Of a DNA stretch of 64,000 nucleotides, positions 38,440 through 49,200 are shown one piece after another. Made by a program: the position numbers and the translations under genes. Below the pieces are notes generated by a model. It was not told the origin of the DNA. It searched no databases and saw only the letters and a list, made by a program, of their open reading frames with translations. Position 1 is the stretch's first letter; the number at the start of each line of letters is the position of its first letter. The DNA comes from Mycolicibacterium sp. MU0053 (GTDB lineage: Bacteria > Actinomycetota > Actinomycetes > Mycobacteriales > Mycobacteriaceae), in NCBI RefSeq assembly GCF_963378095.1, contig NZ_OY726397.1, forward strand, positions 372,001-436,000. Direction: 5' to 3'.

Positions 38440-38453
38440 TAGAACACGTTCTA
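38440..38453. promoter_or_regulatory. KstR operator between kstR and fadE34
   Basis: TAGAACACGTTCTA fits the KstR consensus TnnAACnnGTTnnA exactly, with perfect 6-base arms. It lies 157 bases upstream of kstR and 49 bases upstream of fadE34, so it can control both. Confidence 0.93.
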
Positions 38454-38501
38454 GTGGGCCACACGGCCTCGAACCTGCCGAATGAGGATTCAGGGGTCTT
38501 T

Positions 38502-40631
38502 GTGACGTCCAAAGCAAGTGTCTCCGAGCAGTCTGCCGCCCGTGAACTGGTGCGTAGTTGGGCCGGCGGGTCCGGCGGGATCGAGGCTATCCGCGCGGTG
38601 GAACAAGGCGAGTCCGCTGCGTGGCGGCCGGTCTACGCCGGGCTGGCGGAACTGGGCCTGTTCGGTGTGGCGGTGTCGGAGGAGGCCGGCGGCGCCGGGG
38701 CGTCGGTCGTCGACCTGTGCGCGATGCTCGACGAGGCCGCCTACGGCTTGGCGCCCGGACCGGTGGCCGGCACGGCGCTGGCGACGCTGATCGGCGACGA
38801 TCCCGAACTGTTGGAAGCGTTGATGACCGGGGAGCGCACCGCCGGGTTCGCGCTGCAGGCGCAGCTGGACCTCGACGGCGGCCGGGTCAGCGGCACGGCC
38901 GCGGGTGTCCTGGGTGCGACACCGGACGGTTGGCTGGTGTTGCCGGCCGGGCAACAGTGGGTGCTGGTGGACGCCACCGCCGACGGTGTGACCGTAGAAC
39001 CGCTTGCCGCCACAGACTTTTCGCGTCCGCTGGCCCGCGTGCGGTGTGCCGACGTCGCGGCCACCACGCTGCCGGTTCCGGCGGCCCGGGTCGAGGATCT
39101 GATCGCCACCGTGCTCGCCGCCGAGGCAGCCGGAGTCGCCCGCTGGGCGCTGCAGACCGCCGCCGAGTACGCCAAGGTGCGGGAGCAGTTCGGCAAGCCG
39201 ATCGGCAGTTTCCAGGCCATCAAGCACCTGTGTGCCGAGATGCTGCTGCGCTCCGAACAGGTGGCAGTGGCCGCCGCCGACGCCGCGGTCGCCGCCCAGG
39301 CCGCCCGCGAGGCAGCCGGGTCCGATGCGGATCGGCAGCTGTCCATCGCGGCGGCCGTCGCCGCCGTCGCCGGTATCGCGGCGGCTGAGGCCAACGCCAA
39401 GGACTGCATTCAAGTGCTCGGCGGCATCGGCATCACCTGGGAACACGATGCGCATCTCTACCTGCGCCGGGCCTACGGGATCGCCGCCGCCCTCGGTGGC
39501 CGCCGTCGGTGGTTGCGGCGCGCTGCGGGACTGACCCTCGACGGCGTGCGTCGCACGCTGGACATCGACCTGAGTTCGGTCGAACCGGTACGCCCGGAGA
39601 TCGCCGCAGCCGTCGCCGAGATCGCCGCGCTGCCGGTCGATCAGCGGCAGCGCGCGCTGGCCGAGGCCGGCCTGCAGGCGCCGCACTGGCCGCGCCCGTA
39701 CGGCCGGGACTCCTCGCCGGCCGAGCAGTTGCTGATCGACCAGGTGCTGGCCGAGGCCGGCGTGGAGCGCCCGGACCTGGTGATCGGATGGTGGGCCGCG
39801 CCGACTGTCCTCGAACACGGCAGCCCCGAGCAGGTGCAGCGCTTCGTGCCGGCCACCCTGCGCGGCGACGTGGTGTGGTGTCAGCTGTTCAGCGAGCCCG
39901 GGGCCGGCTCCGACCTCGCCGGGCTGCGCATGAAAGCCGTTCGGGCCGAAGGTGGTTGGCGTCTGACCGGCCAGAAGGTCTGGACCTCCGCGGCGCAGAA
40001 GGCGCACTGGGGTGTGTGTCTGGCGCGCACCAATCCCGACGCGCCCAAGCACAAGGGCATCACGTACTTCCTCATCGACATGACCTCGCCGGGCATCGAC
40101 ATTCGGCCGCTGCGCGAGATCACCGGCGACGATCTGTTCAACGAGGTGTTCTTCGACGACGTGTTCGTGCCCGACAAGATGGTGGTCGGCAACGTCGACG
40201 ACGGTTGGCGGCTGGCGCGCACCACGCTGGCCAACGAGCGGGTCGCGATGGCGCAGGGCACCGCGCTCGGCAACCCGATGGAAGAGTTGCTGCGCACCGT
40301 CGCCGAACGTGCGGTGGACCCCGCGGACCTGGATCGGCTGGCCGAACTGATCACGTCGGCGCAGGTGGGCTCGCTGCTGGATCAGCGCATCGCCCAGTTG
40401 GCGGTCGGCGGCACCGATCCGGGACCGCAGGCCAGCGCGCGCAAGCTGATCGGGGTGCGTTACCGCCAGGAGCTCTCGGAGTTCCGGATGGATCTCTCGG
40501 ACGGTGCCGGCGCCGAGTTCTCGCCGCGGGTGCATGAATTCCTCAACGCGCGCTGCCTGACGATCGCGGGCGGCTCCGAGCAGATCCTGCTCAACCTGGC
40601 CGGCGAGCGGCTACTGGGCCTGCCGCGCTGA
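38502..40631 (+). CDS. fadE34: Fused acyl-CoA dehydrogenase FadE34
   Basis: 709 residues, a fusion of two acyl-CoA dehydrogenase halves. The first is about residues 1-340 and the second about 345-709. The second contains FSEPGAGSDL and ends AGGSEQILLNLAGERLLGLPR with the catalytic-loop Glu; the first lacks these and is the structural half. In M. tuberculosis it dehydrogenates the C5 side chain of cholesterol-derived acyl-CoA. GTG 38502 is the start; the frame goes back to 38259 without a better codon. A KstR operator lies 49 bases upstream. The gene is followed by a large inverted repeat. Confidence 0.95.
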   Translation: MTSKASVSEQSAARELVRSWAGGSGGIEAIRAVEQGESAAWRPVYAGLAELGLFGVAVSEEAGGAGASVVDLCAMLDEAAYGLAPGPVAGTALATLIGDDPELLEALMTGERTAGFALQAQLDLDGGRVSGTAAGVLGATPDGWLVLPAGQQWVLVDATADGVTVEPLAATDFSRPLARVRCADVAATTLPVPAARVEDLIATVLAAEAAGVARWALQTAAEYAKVREQFGKPIGSFQAIKHLCAEMLLRSEQVAVAAADAAVAAQAAREAAGSDADRQLSIAAAVAAVAGIAAAEANAKDCIQVLGGIGITWEHDAHLYLRRAYGIAAALGGRRRWLRRAAGLTLDGVRRTLDIDLSSVEPVRPEIAAAVAEIAALPVDQRQRALAEAGLQAPHWPRPYGRDSSPAEQLLIDQVLAEAGVERPDLVIGWWAAPTVLEHGSPEQVQRFVPATLRGDVVWCQLFSEPGAGSDLAGLRMKAVRAEGGWRLTGQKVWTSAAQKAHWGVCLARTNPDAPKHKGITYFLIDMTSPGIDIRPLREITGDDLFNEVFFDDVFVPDKMVVGNVDDGWRLARTTLANERVAMAQGTALGNPMEELLRTVAERAVDPADLDRLAELITSAQVGSLLDQRIAQLAVGGTDPGPQASARKLIGVRYRQELSEFRMDLSDGAGAEFSPRVHEFLNARCLTIAGGSEQILLNLAGERLLGLPR

Positions 40632-40665
40632 CGCCGGAGCCCCGCCCGCACGCCGCGCCCCACCC

Positions 40666-40725
40666 CGCGAAAGTGCGGTTTCATCCGCGACGCGCCGCGC
40701 GGACGGACGATTTCGCACTCTCGCG
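40666..40725. terminator. Long inverted repeat between fadE34 and Rv3572-like gene
   Basis: CGCGAAAGTGCG (40666-40677) pairs with CGCACTCTCGCG (40714-40725), 11 of 12 positions, with an inner GC-rich repeat (TCCGCG...GCGGA). This CGAAAGTGCG-type element is common at convergent gene ends in mycobacteria. It likely terminates both transcripts. Confidence 0.7.
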
Positions 40726-40749
40726 TCGATCGGCCGCGGTGTCGGCGGG

Positions 40750-41334
40750 CTAGAACTTGGTGTGCGCGCAGGCGTTCGGGGACGTGATGTTCACCGCGCC
40801 GTAGACGACGTGGATGGTCGAGCAGGCGATGAAGTCCGAGCCGGTGGCCGGTCGGCCGCTGGTCCAGTCGGTGGGCACCGAGCTGCCGTCGACCTGGAAG
40901 CGCTCGAAGGAGCCGCCACCGAAGTAGGTGACGGAAATCTCGACGTTGTTGAGCGATCGCAGCATCTTCGACAACACGTTGTCGTGATTGGCGCCCTTGG
41001 TGCTCCGCGGCGTGTGGGCCGGGGCGCTGTATTCGGCTTCCTGCCACACGTTGCGATCCATGCTGCGCAGCGTGATCGTCTGTCGGGCCCAGGTGTCCGG
41101 CGGCAACGGGATCGGACCGTCGGGGGTCAGCAGGTTGGCCCGGGTGTTGAAGAAGCACCGGCCCTCGGCCAGCACGCAGTCGGCGTTGATGTGCTGCTCC
41201 AACTGCGTCACCGGGTCGACGGGAATCGAGCTCACCGCGCCGTCGCTGGCCGCCGTCGCGGTGGCGGGCACCATCAGGCTCCCCAGGAGCAGCAGGCCCG
41301 CGAGGGCCGAGGTCAGTCGCCGTTGCATGGTCAC
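40750..41334 (-). CDS. Secreted protein (Rv3572-like), unknown function
   Basis: 194 residues. Signal peptide about residues 1-28 (RRLTSALAGLLLLGSLMVPATATAA) with AxA cleavage. The mature part has two or more Cys pairs (NADCVLAEGRCFF; ACSTIH; NACAHTKF). It is in the same position as Rv3572, 18 bases downstream of kshB, so it belongs to the KstR-controlled kshB transcript. Function unknown. A second Met at 41328 is an alternative start. Confidence 0.85.
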   Translation of the reverse strand: MTMQRRLTSALAGLLLLGSLMVPATATAASDGAVSSIPVDPVTQLEQHINADCVLAEGRCFFNTRANLLTPDGPIPLPPDTWARQTITLRSMDRNVWQEAEYSAPAHTPRSTKGANHDNVLSKMLRSLNNVEISVTYFGGGSFERFQVDGSSVPTDWTSGRPATGSDFIACSTIHVVYGAVNITSPNACAHTKF

Positions 41335-41352
41335 TGAACGTAGTCCCGTCCG

Positions 41353-42423
41353 CTATTCGTCGTAGGTGACTTCGACCGAATCGGACTTCGGACGCGCCTG
41401 GCAACCCAGGATCAGCCCTTCGTCGAGATCCGATTGCTCCAGGACGTCGTTGACGTCCATGTCGACTGCGCCCTCCTTCAGCAGCACCGCGCAGGCGCCG
41501 CAATGGCCCTCGCGGCAGGAGAACGGGGCATCCAACCCCTTGTCGAGAAGCACGTCGAGCAGCTTGGCCGAACGGGGCCAGCTGAGCTCGTGGGTCTGCC
41601 CGTCCAGGGTCACCACCGCGGTCGCCGGCGGTTGGTCATCGTCGGCGCCGCTGTCGATGACGACTTTGGCGAACGGATCGCTGTCCAGCGACTTGAACAC
41701 CTCGACGTGCACCTGGTCGCCGGGCACCTCGAGCGTATTGAGCGCGTCTTGGGCGGCCGCCATGAACGGTCCGGGCCCGCAGATGAAGACCTGCCGCGTC
41801 GTATACGGGGCGGCCAAGTGGGCCAGGGCCGGCGCACCGGGCAGGCCCTGGACCGACTCCAGCCAGTGCACCACCGTCAACCGGTCGGGGTATTCGGCGG
41901 CGAGTTCGCGCAGTGCGGCGGCGAAGATCACCGACTTCTCGTCCCGGTTGGCGTAGACCAGCGTCACCTGGCCGGACCCCTGCGACAGCACCGACTTGCA
42001 GATCGCCATCATCGGCGTGATGCCGCTACCGGCGGCCAGCAACAGGAAGTCGCCGTCCAGTGACTTGGGCACGAAGGTGCCCGACGGGGCCAACACATGG
42101 ATGCGCATGCCGGCATGGGCGTTATCGCAGAGCCAGTTCGATGCGTAGCCGTCGACGGTGCGCTTGACCGTCACCGTCAGGTCGTCGTCGGTGAACGGCG
42201 AGCTGCACAGCGAATAGCAACGGGCCACCGACCCGGTTCGATCGCTGGGCACCCGCAGCGTGAGGAACTGTCCGGGCGCGTAGCGCAGCCGCTCGGCGGG
42301 GATCTCGACGGCGCCCGGACCGTCCGGGACCCGCAAGACCAGCGAGCGCGCGTCCTCGGTCTCCGTGATGACATCGACCACCTGCAGTTCCAGCACGTGG
42401 CTGCCGAGCGGCTCGTCGGTCAC
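41353..42423 (-). CDS. kshB: 3-ketosteroid-9-alpha-hydroxylase reductase KshB
   Basis: 356 residues. Reductase of the Rieske-type KshAB system that hydroxylates C9 of the steroid nucleus. Domains: FAD-binding (about 12-110, RCYSLCSSP near 67), NAD-binding (about 115-240, AAGSGITPMM near 130), and a C-terminal plant-type 2Fe-2S domain with CREGHCGAC plus Cys in LGCQAR. It is the first gene of the minus-strand unit with the Rv3572-like gene. A KstR operator lies 71 bases upstream. The oxygenase KshA is not in the window. Confidence 0.97.
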   Translation of the reverse strand: MTDEPLGSHVLELQVVDVITETEDARSLVLRVPDGPGAVEIPAERLRYAPGQFLTLRVPSDRTGSVARCYSLCSSPFTDDDLTVTVKRTVDGYASNWLCDNAHAGMRIHVLAPSGTFVPKSLDGDFLLLAAGSGITPMMAICKSVLSQGSGQVTLVYANRDEKSVIFAAALRELAAEYPDRLTVVHWLESVQGLPGAPALAHLAAPYTTRQVFICGPGPFMAAAQDALNTLEVPGDQVHVEVFKSLDSDPFAKVVIDSGADDDQPPATAVVTLDGQTHELSWPRSAKLLDVLLDKGLDAPFSCREGHCGACAVLLKEGAVDMDVNDVLEQSDLDEGLILGCQARPKSDSVEVTYDE

Positions 42424-42493
42424 CGGTACACCCTTTCAAGCCGTGCCGCCGAGCACAAACGGCGGCACCGCGATTCCGAAATCAGGAGCTAAC

Positions 42494-42507
42494 TAGAACA
42501 GGTTACA
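42494..42507. promoter_or_regulatory. KstR operator, kshB side
   Basis: TAGAACAGGTTACA fits TnnAACnnGTTnnA exactly. It is nearer kshB (71 bases from its start). Confidence 0.9.
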
Positions 42508-42561
42508 GAAATGACCCCCTGCAGGTCCAGCCGTTGCAGGCATGGGCTACTCGACATGAAT

Positions 42562-42575
42562 CGTAACGTGTTCTA
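42562..42575. promoter_or_regulatory. KstR operator, hsaA side
   Basis: CGTAACGTGTTCTA fits the consensus in all but the first base. It overlaps a possible -10 TAGTCT (42574-42579), which would block the hsaA promoter directly. Confidence 0.85.
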
Positions 42576-42641
42576 GTCTTGATTGATCTCGACTCACCCT
42601 CGAGCAGCGTTCTCCGATCAGCCCGCCTGGGAGGCAATCCA

Positions 42642-45621
<2,980 letters not shown>

Positions 45622-45624
45622 CTG

Positions 45625-46191
45625 ATGGCCGGTGCCGAGATCGATCCGAGGGCGTTCCGCAACGCCCTCGGCCAGTTCTGCACTGGAGTCACGATCATCA
45701 CGACGGTGCACGAGGACGCGCCGATCGGATTCGCGTGCCAGTCGTTCGCGGCACTGTCGTTGGACCCGCCGTTGGTCCTGTTCTGTCCCACCAAGGTTTC
45801 GCGGTCCTGGACGGCGATCGAGGCCAGCGGGCGGTTTTGCGTCAACATCCTGCACGAGAAGCAGAAGGACGTCTCGGCGCGGTTCGGATCCCGTGAGCCC
45901 GACAAGTTCGCCGGTATCGACTGGAGTCCGTCCCCGCTGGGTGCACCGATGATCAAGGGCGCGTTGGCACACCTCGATTGCACGGTGGCTTCGGTGCACG
46001 AGGGCGGCGATCATTTTGTCGTCTTCGGTGCGGTGCATTCGTTGTCCGAGGAGTCGAAGAAGAAGCCGCGGCCGCTGCTGTTCTACCGCGGTCAGTACAC
46101 CGGGATCGAACCGGACAAGAACACCCCGGCCGATTGGCGCAACGACCTGGAGGCGTTCATCACCGCCACCACGGCCGACACCTGGCTGTAA
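45625..46191 (+). CDS. hsaB: Flavin reductase HsaB
   Basis: 188 residues. NADH:FMN reductase of the FMN-binding split-barrel family that supplies FMNH2 to HsaA. Landmarks: GQFCTGVTIITT, SFAALSLDPPLV, and NILHEKQ. ATG 45625 is three bases from the hsaC stop. The operon ends here; the next gene starts 60 bases on with its own possible promoter, and it is not the nat gene found here in M. tuberculosis. Confidence 0.96.
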   Translation: MAGAEIDPRAFRNALGQFCTGVTIITTVHEDAPIGFACQSFAALSLDPPLVLFCPTKVSRSWTAIEASGRFCVNILHEKQKDVSARFGSREPDKFAGIDWSPSPLGAPMIKGALAHLDCTVASVHEGGDHFVVFGAVHSLSEESKKKPRPLLFYRGQYTGIEPDKNTPADWRNDLEAFITATTADTWL

Positions 46192-46251
46192 CCCGACTCG
46201 CCGCACCGCCGTTCGGAAATTCTGAAACGTCGATCGCGTCCGTGTCATTCT

Positions 46252-47136
46252 GTGGGCGTGCTGTTTCCACGCCCCGCGCGAGTATCCCTCGGCGTCTCGA
46301 CCGCTGTGCTGACCGCGATGGCGATGGCCGGATGCGCGGCCGACCGGGCCGCGCCGGCCGCCGAACCGGCGCCGGTCGAGTCGGCGGAAGTGTCCGCGGC
46401 GCCGGTCGAGTCCGTCGAGTCGGGGGAGATGTTCGTCGTCTATGAGGACGCCGACTCCGCCGAGGCGGTGCAGGGCCGTGCGTTGCTCACGACGGCGAAC
46501 CTGCTCGAGGCCCTGGCCGACGATGTCAACGACATGCTGCTGTTGCCCGTGGATGTGCCGGTGACCGGGCAGCAGTGCGACGAGGCCAATGCGTTCTGGA
46601 GCCCGAGCGAGCAGGCGATGACGATCTGCTACGAAGACGCCGAGTTGAGCAACCGCATCTTCGAAGCGGCCGGCGACGAGGATCCCGTCGGGTCCACGCT
46701 CGGTGCCGAGCGCGCCACGTTCTACCACGAACTCGGTCACGCGGTGATCGATCTCTACGACCTGCCGTTCACCGGGCGGGAGGAGGACGTCGCCGACCAA
46801 CTCGCGGCGGTGTTGCTGCTGCAGCCCGACGATGACGGGCAGGTCGACCCGGAGAACATCCGTGCGGCGCAGGCCTACGCCAGGATGTTCCAGGGGTACA
46901 GCGAGCAGGACGGCGGCGGCGCCGAGAACTTCCCGTTCTGGGATGTCCATGAGTACGACCTGGCGCGGATGTACAACTTCCAGTGCTGGATCTATGGCTC
47001 AGACCCCGAGGGCAACGCCCACATGGTCGATCAGGAGCTGGTGCCCGAGGATCGTGCCGACTCCTGCGAAGGCGAGTTCGACCGGATGTCGCGGGCCTGG
47101 TACGAGATGCTGGAACCACACCTGCGCGACGAGTAG
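46252..47136 (+). CDS. Putative metallopeptidase lipoprotein (DUF4344-like)
   Basis: 294 residues. A lipobox MAGC near residues 25-28 follows a short basic n-region. An acidic/Ala linker precedes a domain (about 58-290) with zinc motif FYHELGHAVIDLYDLP (HExxH near residues 158-162) and AVLLLQP, as in DUF4344 putative metallopeptidases. It occupies the position where M. tuberculosis has nat (Rv3566c). GTG 46258 is an alternative start with CATTCT six bases before it. It may be read through from hsaB. Function is not known. A role in cholesterol catabolism is not indicated. Confidence 0.82.
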   Translation: MGVLFPRPARVSLGVSTAVLTAMAMAGCAADRAAPAAEPAPVESAEVSAAPVESVESGEMFVVYEDADSAEAVQGRALLTTANLLEALADDVNDMLLLPVDVPVTGQQCDEANAFWSPSEQAMTICYEDAELSNRIFEAAGDEDPVGSTLGAERATFYHELGHAVIDLYDLPFTGREEDVADQLAAVLLLQPDDDGQVDPENIRAAQAYARMFQGYSEQDGGGAENFPFWDVHEYDLARMYNFQCWIYGSDPEGNAHMVDQELVPEDRADSCEGEFDRMSRAWYEMLEPHLRDE

Positions 47137-47143
47137 CGAGCGA

Positions 47144-47467
47144 CTAGACACACCCCATCGCACACACGTCGGCGGGTATTTGATGTTCGTTGTCGATCGT
47201 GGCGGGCGGCTGCTGCTGCGTCAGGTCGAGGTCGCCCTCGAGCTCGGGCATCATCGGCACCATGCTGCACACAAATCCCAGCGGACCCTCGCACGGTGGT
47301 CCGTTTGGATCTGCGGCCGCGGGGGAACTGAGGAAAAGAGCGCCCGCTGCAGCGACGGTCCCGAGGATGGCCCACTTGCCGGCGGTACGCATGAGGTTGA
47401 CGATACTCAATCGCCAATCCAACCCCTGCTGGACTCCGGTAATAACATCCGTGTGATTCATCCCCAC
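47144..47467 (-). CDS. Small secreted protein, unknown function
   Basis: 107 residues from GTG 47467; a Met at residue 26 (47392) would start a typical signal peptide (MRTAGKWAILGTVAAAGALFLSSPAAA) and is the more likely functional start. The mature part is about 55 residues with DPNGPPCEGPLGFVC, MMPELEGDLDLTQQQPPAT and a C-terminal CAMGCV, giving four Cys. This resembles a small Cys-containing secreted family of mycobacteria, but I do not recognise a function. Two DnaA boxes lie immediately upstream (47468-47489). It is convergent with the metallopeptidase. Confidence 0.7.
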   Translation of the reverse strand: MGMNHTDVITGVQQGLDWRLSIVNLMRTAGKWAILGTVAAAGALFLSSPAAADPNGPPCEGPLGFVCSMVPMMPELEGDLDLTQQQPPATIDNEHQIPADVCAMGCV

Positions 47468-47489
47468 TGTGGATAACTCCTGTGGATAA
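47468..47489. promoter_or_regulatory. Pair of DnaA boxes
   Basis: TGTGGATAA occurs at 47468-47476 and again at 47481-47489, 13 bases apart start to start; each is the complement of the DnaA consensus TTATCCACA. No other replication gene or AT-rich unwinding region is nearby. Confidence 0.7.
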
Positions 47490-47661
47490 CTTCGGTTGGG
47501 TTCGGTCCCGGACTTGCGGAGACAACGCCTAGCGCTGGCATCCGTAGCTAGCGTCGGCCACTACAGCCACATGAGCATCATCTGTTTCTAGCGGGTTGGT
47601 GATACTCGTTGCGCGGCGTCATCAAACGGTGACGAGAACGAAGCACCAGCACTGGTTGGGC
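47490..47661. other. Intergenic stretch without recognised gene
   Basis: 172 bases between the DnaA boxes and the hydrolase remnant. No coding, RNA or repeat structure that I can support. On the minus strand it would hold the promoter of the small secreted protein. Confidence 0.4.
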
Positions 47662-47971
47662 TCAGCTGTGCTGGGCGACGAAGTCGATCACGGCGGCTGT
47701 GGCCTCCCGGTGGTCCGTGTCGTTGAGGACGTCGTGGCGCGCGCCCGCGAATTCGCGATACTGCAGTGCGTCGATCTGCTCGGCGTAGGCGCGCACCGCT
47801 CCCGGTGCGGCGATGGGGTCAGCACTGCCGTGGACGGCCAGCGTCGGCACCGTCAGGCCCGGCAAGTCCGCGCCCATCCGATCCCAGGCGGCGTCGAGTT
47901 CTCTGGCGAGGGCCGAACTGTCGGCGTCGGCTGAGCTGGGGTCGAGGCCCCGACAAGGCGGACGTCATCAT
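47662..47971 (-). pseudogene. C-terminal remnant of alpha/beta hydrolase (lysophospholipase-like)
   Basis: On the minus strand the frame from about 47971 to 47662 reads LARELDAAWDRMGADLPGLTVPTLAVHGSADPI followed by AYAEQIDALQYREFAGARHDVLNDTDHREATAAVIDFV, ending at TGA. This is the final third of a monoacylglycerol-lipase-like hydrolase, with the acid (GSADP) and catalytic His (ARHDVLND), but without the oxyanion or nucleophile parts. An in-frame stop lies at its upstream end and no start fits. (Shown in two pieces of the translation only to identify it.) It is probably a decaying gene. A small functional fragment cannot be excluded. Confidence 0.6.
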
Positions 47972-48037
47972 TGCTTGACGCCCCGCGACCGAAACAGGGT
48001 CCGGAGACGGTACAAGTGTGGCGGCAGTGACTGCAGC

Positions 48038-49198
48038 TCAGCGCAGCCACTCGCCGATCCGGCCCACCGCCTCGTCGATATCGGAGGTCGGACCGGCGAA
48101 CGACAACCGCACGTAGGTACCACCGCGTACGGGATCGAAATCGATGCCCGGAGCAATCGCCACGCCGGTATCAGCCAGCAGCTTCTCGCAGAAACCCAGG
48201 GAATCCGTGGTGAACTCCGAGACGTCGGCGTACACGTAGAAGGCCCCGTCGGTGGGCGCCAGCCGGTCCAGGCCGATCGCTCGCAGCCCATCCAGCAGCC
48301 GGGTGCGGTTGGCGCTGTAGTGCACAAGATGGCCCTCGGACTCCGCGACCGACTCCGGGGTGAACGCCGCGACGGCCGCAACCTGGGACAGCACCGGCGG
48401 GCAGATGGTGAAGTTCCCGGTCAGTCGGTCCACCGCCCGCTGCAGCGACTCGGGCACCAGCAGCCAGCCCAGCCGCCAGCCGGTCATCGCGTAGTACTTC
48501 GAAAAGCTGTTGGCCACCACGGCATTTCGAGACGTGCTCCAGGCGCAGCTGGTTGCCGGGGCGCCCGGGTACACCAGGCCGTGGTAGACCTCGTCGCTGA
48601 TCAGCCGTACCCCGGTCTCGTCGCACCAGGCAGCGATCGCGGCCAGTTCGGCCGGCGGGATCACCGTCCCGGTCGGGTTGGCCGGGCTGGCGACGACGAC
48701 CCCGGACAGCGGCGCCTCGGCATGGGCCGCGGCCACCATCGCAACGGTCGGCTGGAAGCGGGTGTCGGGGCCGCACGCGATGTCGACCACCTCGCAGCCC
48801 AGCGCCGACAGGATGTTGCGGTAGCAGGGATAACCGGGGCTGCTGACCAGCACCCGGTCGCCGACGTCGAAGCAGGCCAGGAAGGCGAGCAGGAAGCCGC
48901 CGGAGGATCCCGTCGTGATCACCACGTCCGCGGGGTCCACGGCAATGCCGTGGGCGCTGTCGTAGGAGCGGGCGATCGCCTCGCGCAATTCGGGAATGCC
49001 CAGGGCCACGGTGTAGCCGAGCTGGTTGGCCGCCAGTGCGGCGGCCGCGGCGGCGCGCACCGGCTCGGGTGCCCCGGCGCTGGGCTGGCCAGCCGACAGG
49101 TTGACCAGGTCGCCGTGGCTGCGCTGCCGCTCGGCTGCCGCCAGCCAGACGTCCATGACGTAGAACGGCGGGATGCCCGCTCGCAACGCGGTCTTCAC
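48038..49198 (-). CDS. aspB: Pyridoxal-phosphate aminotransferase AspB (Rv3565-like)
   Basis: 386 residues. Fold-type I aspartate aminotransferase family: PLP Lys in NSFSKYYAMTGWRLGW near residue 233, ASPANPTGT near 170, SDEVYHG near 202, and Arg in RLSFA near 370. It lies in the KstR2-regulated region directly after fadE33 (start 2 bases from its stop), as in M. tuberculosis. It is annotated as AspB by position; its true substrate, possibly an amino acid linked to propionyl/pyruvate from steroid catabolism, is not known. Confidence 0.9.
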   Translation of the reverse strand: MKTALRAGIPPFYVMDVWLAAAERQRSHGDLVNLSAGQPSAGAPEPVRAAAAAALAANQLGYTVALGIPELREAIARSYDSAHGIAVDPADVVITTGSSGGFLLAFLACFDVGDRVLVSSPGYPCYRNILSALGCEVVDIACGPDTRFQPTVAMVAAAHAEAPLSGVVVASPANPTGTVIPPAELAAIAAWCDETGVRLISDEVYHGLVYPGAPATSCAWSTSRNAVVANSFSKYYAMTGWRLGWLLVPESLQRAVDRLTGNFTICPPVLSQVAAVAAFTPESVAESEGHLVHYSANRTRLLDGLRAIGLDRLAPTDGAFYVYADVSEFTTDSLGFCEKLLADTGVAIAPGIDFDPVRGGTYVRLSFAGPTSDIDEAVGRIGEWLR

Positions 49199-49200
49199 GG

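Larger units (their letters stand above)
42424..42641. promoter_or_regulatory. kshB-hsaA divergent control region
   Basis: The 218 bases between the divergent kshB and hsaA starts hold two KstR operator sites (42494-42507 and 42562-42575) and GGGAGG (42629-42634), the ribosome binding site of hsaA. Confidence 0.85.

Noticed and set aside
47468..47489. Origin of replication at the DnaA boxes
   Set aside because: Two boxes alone, without dnaA, dnaN, an AT-rich unwinding region or more boxes, do not make an origin.
48038..49198. aspB as a plain aspartate aminotransferase
   Set aside because: The fold is sure, but the substrate is not; I keep the symbol by position only and do not claim the reaction.
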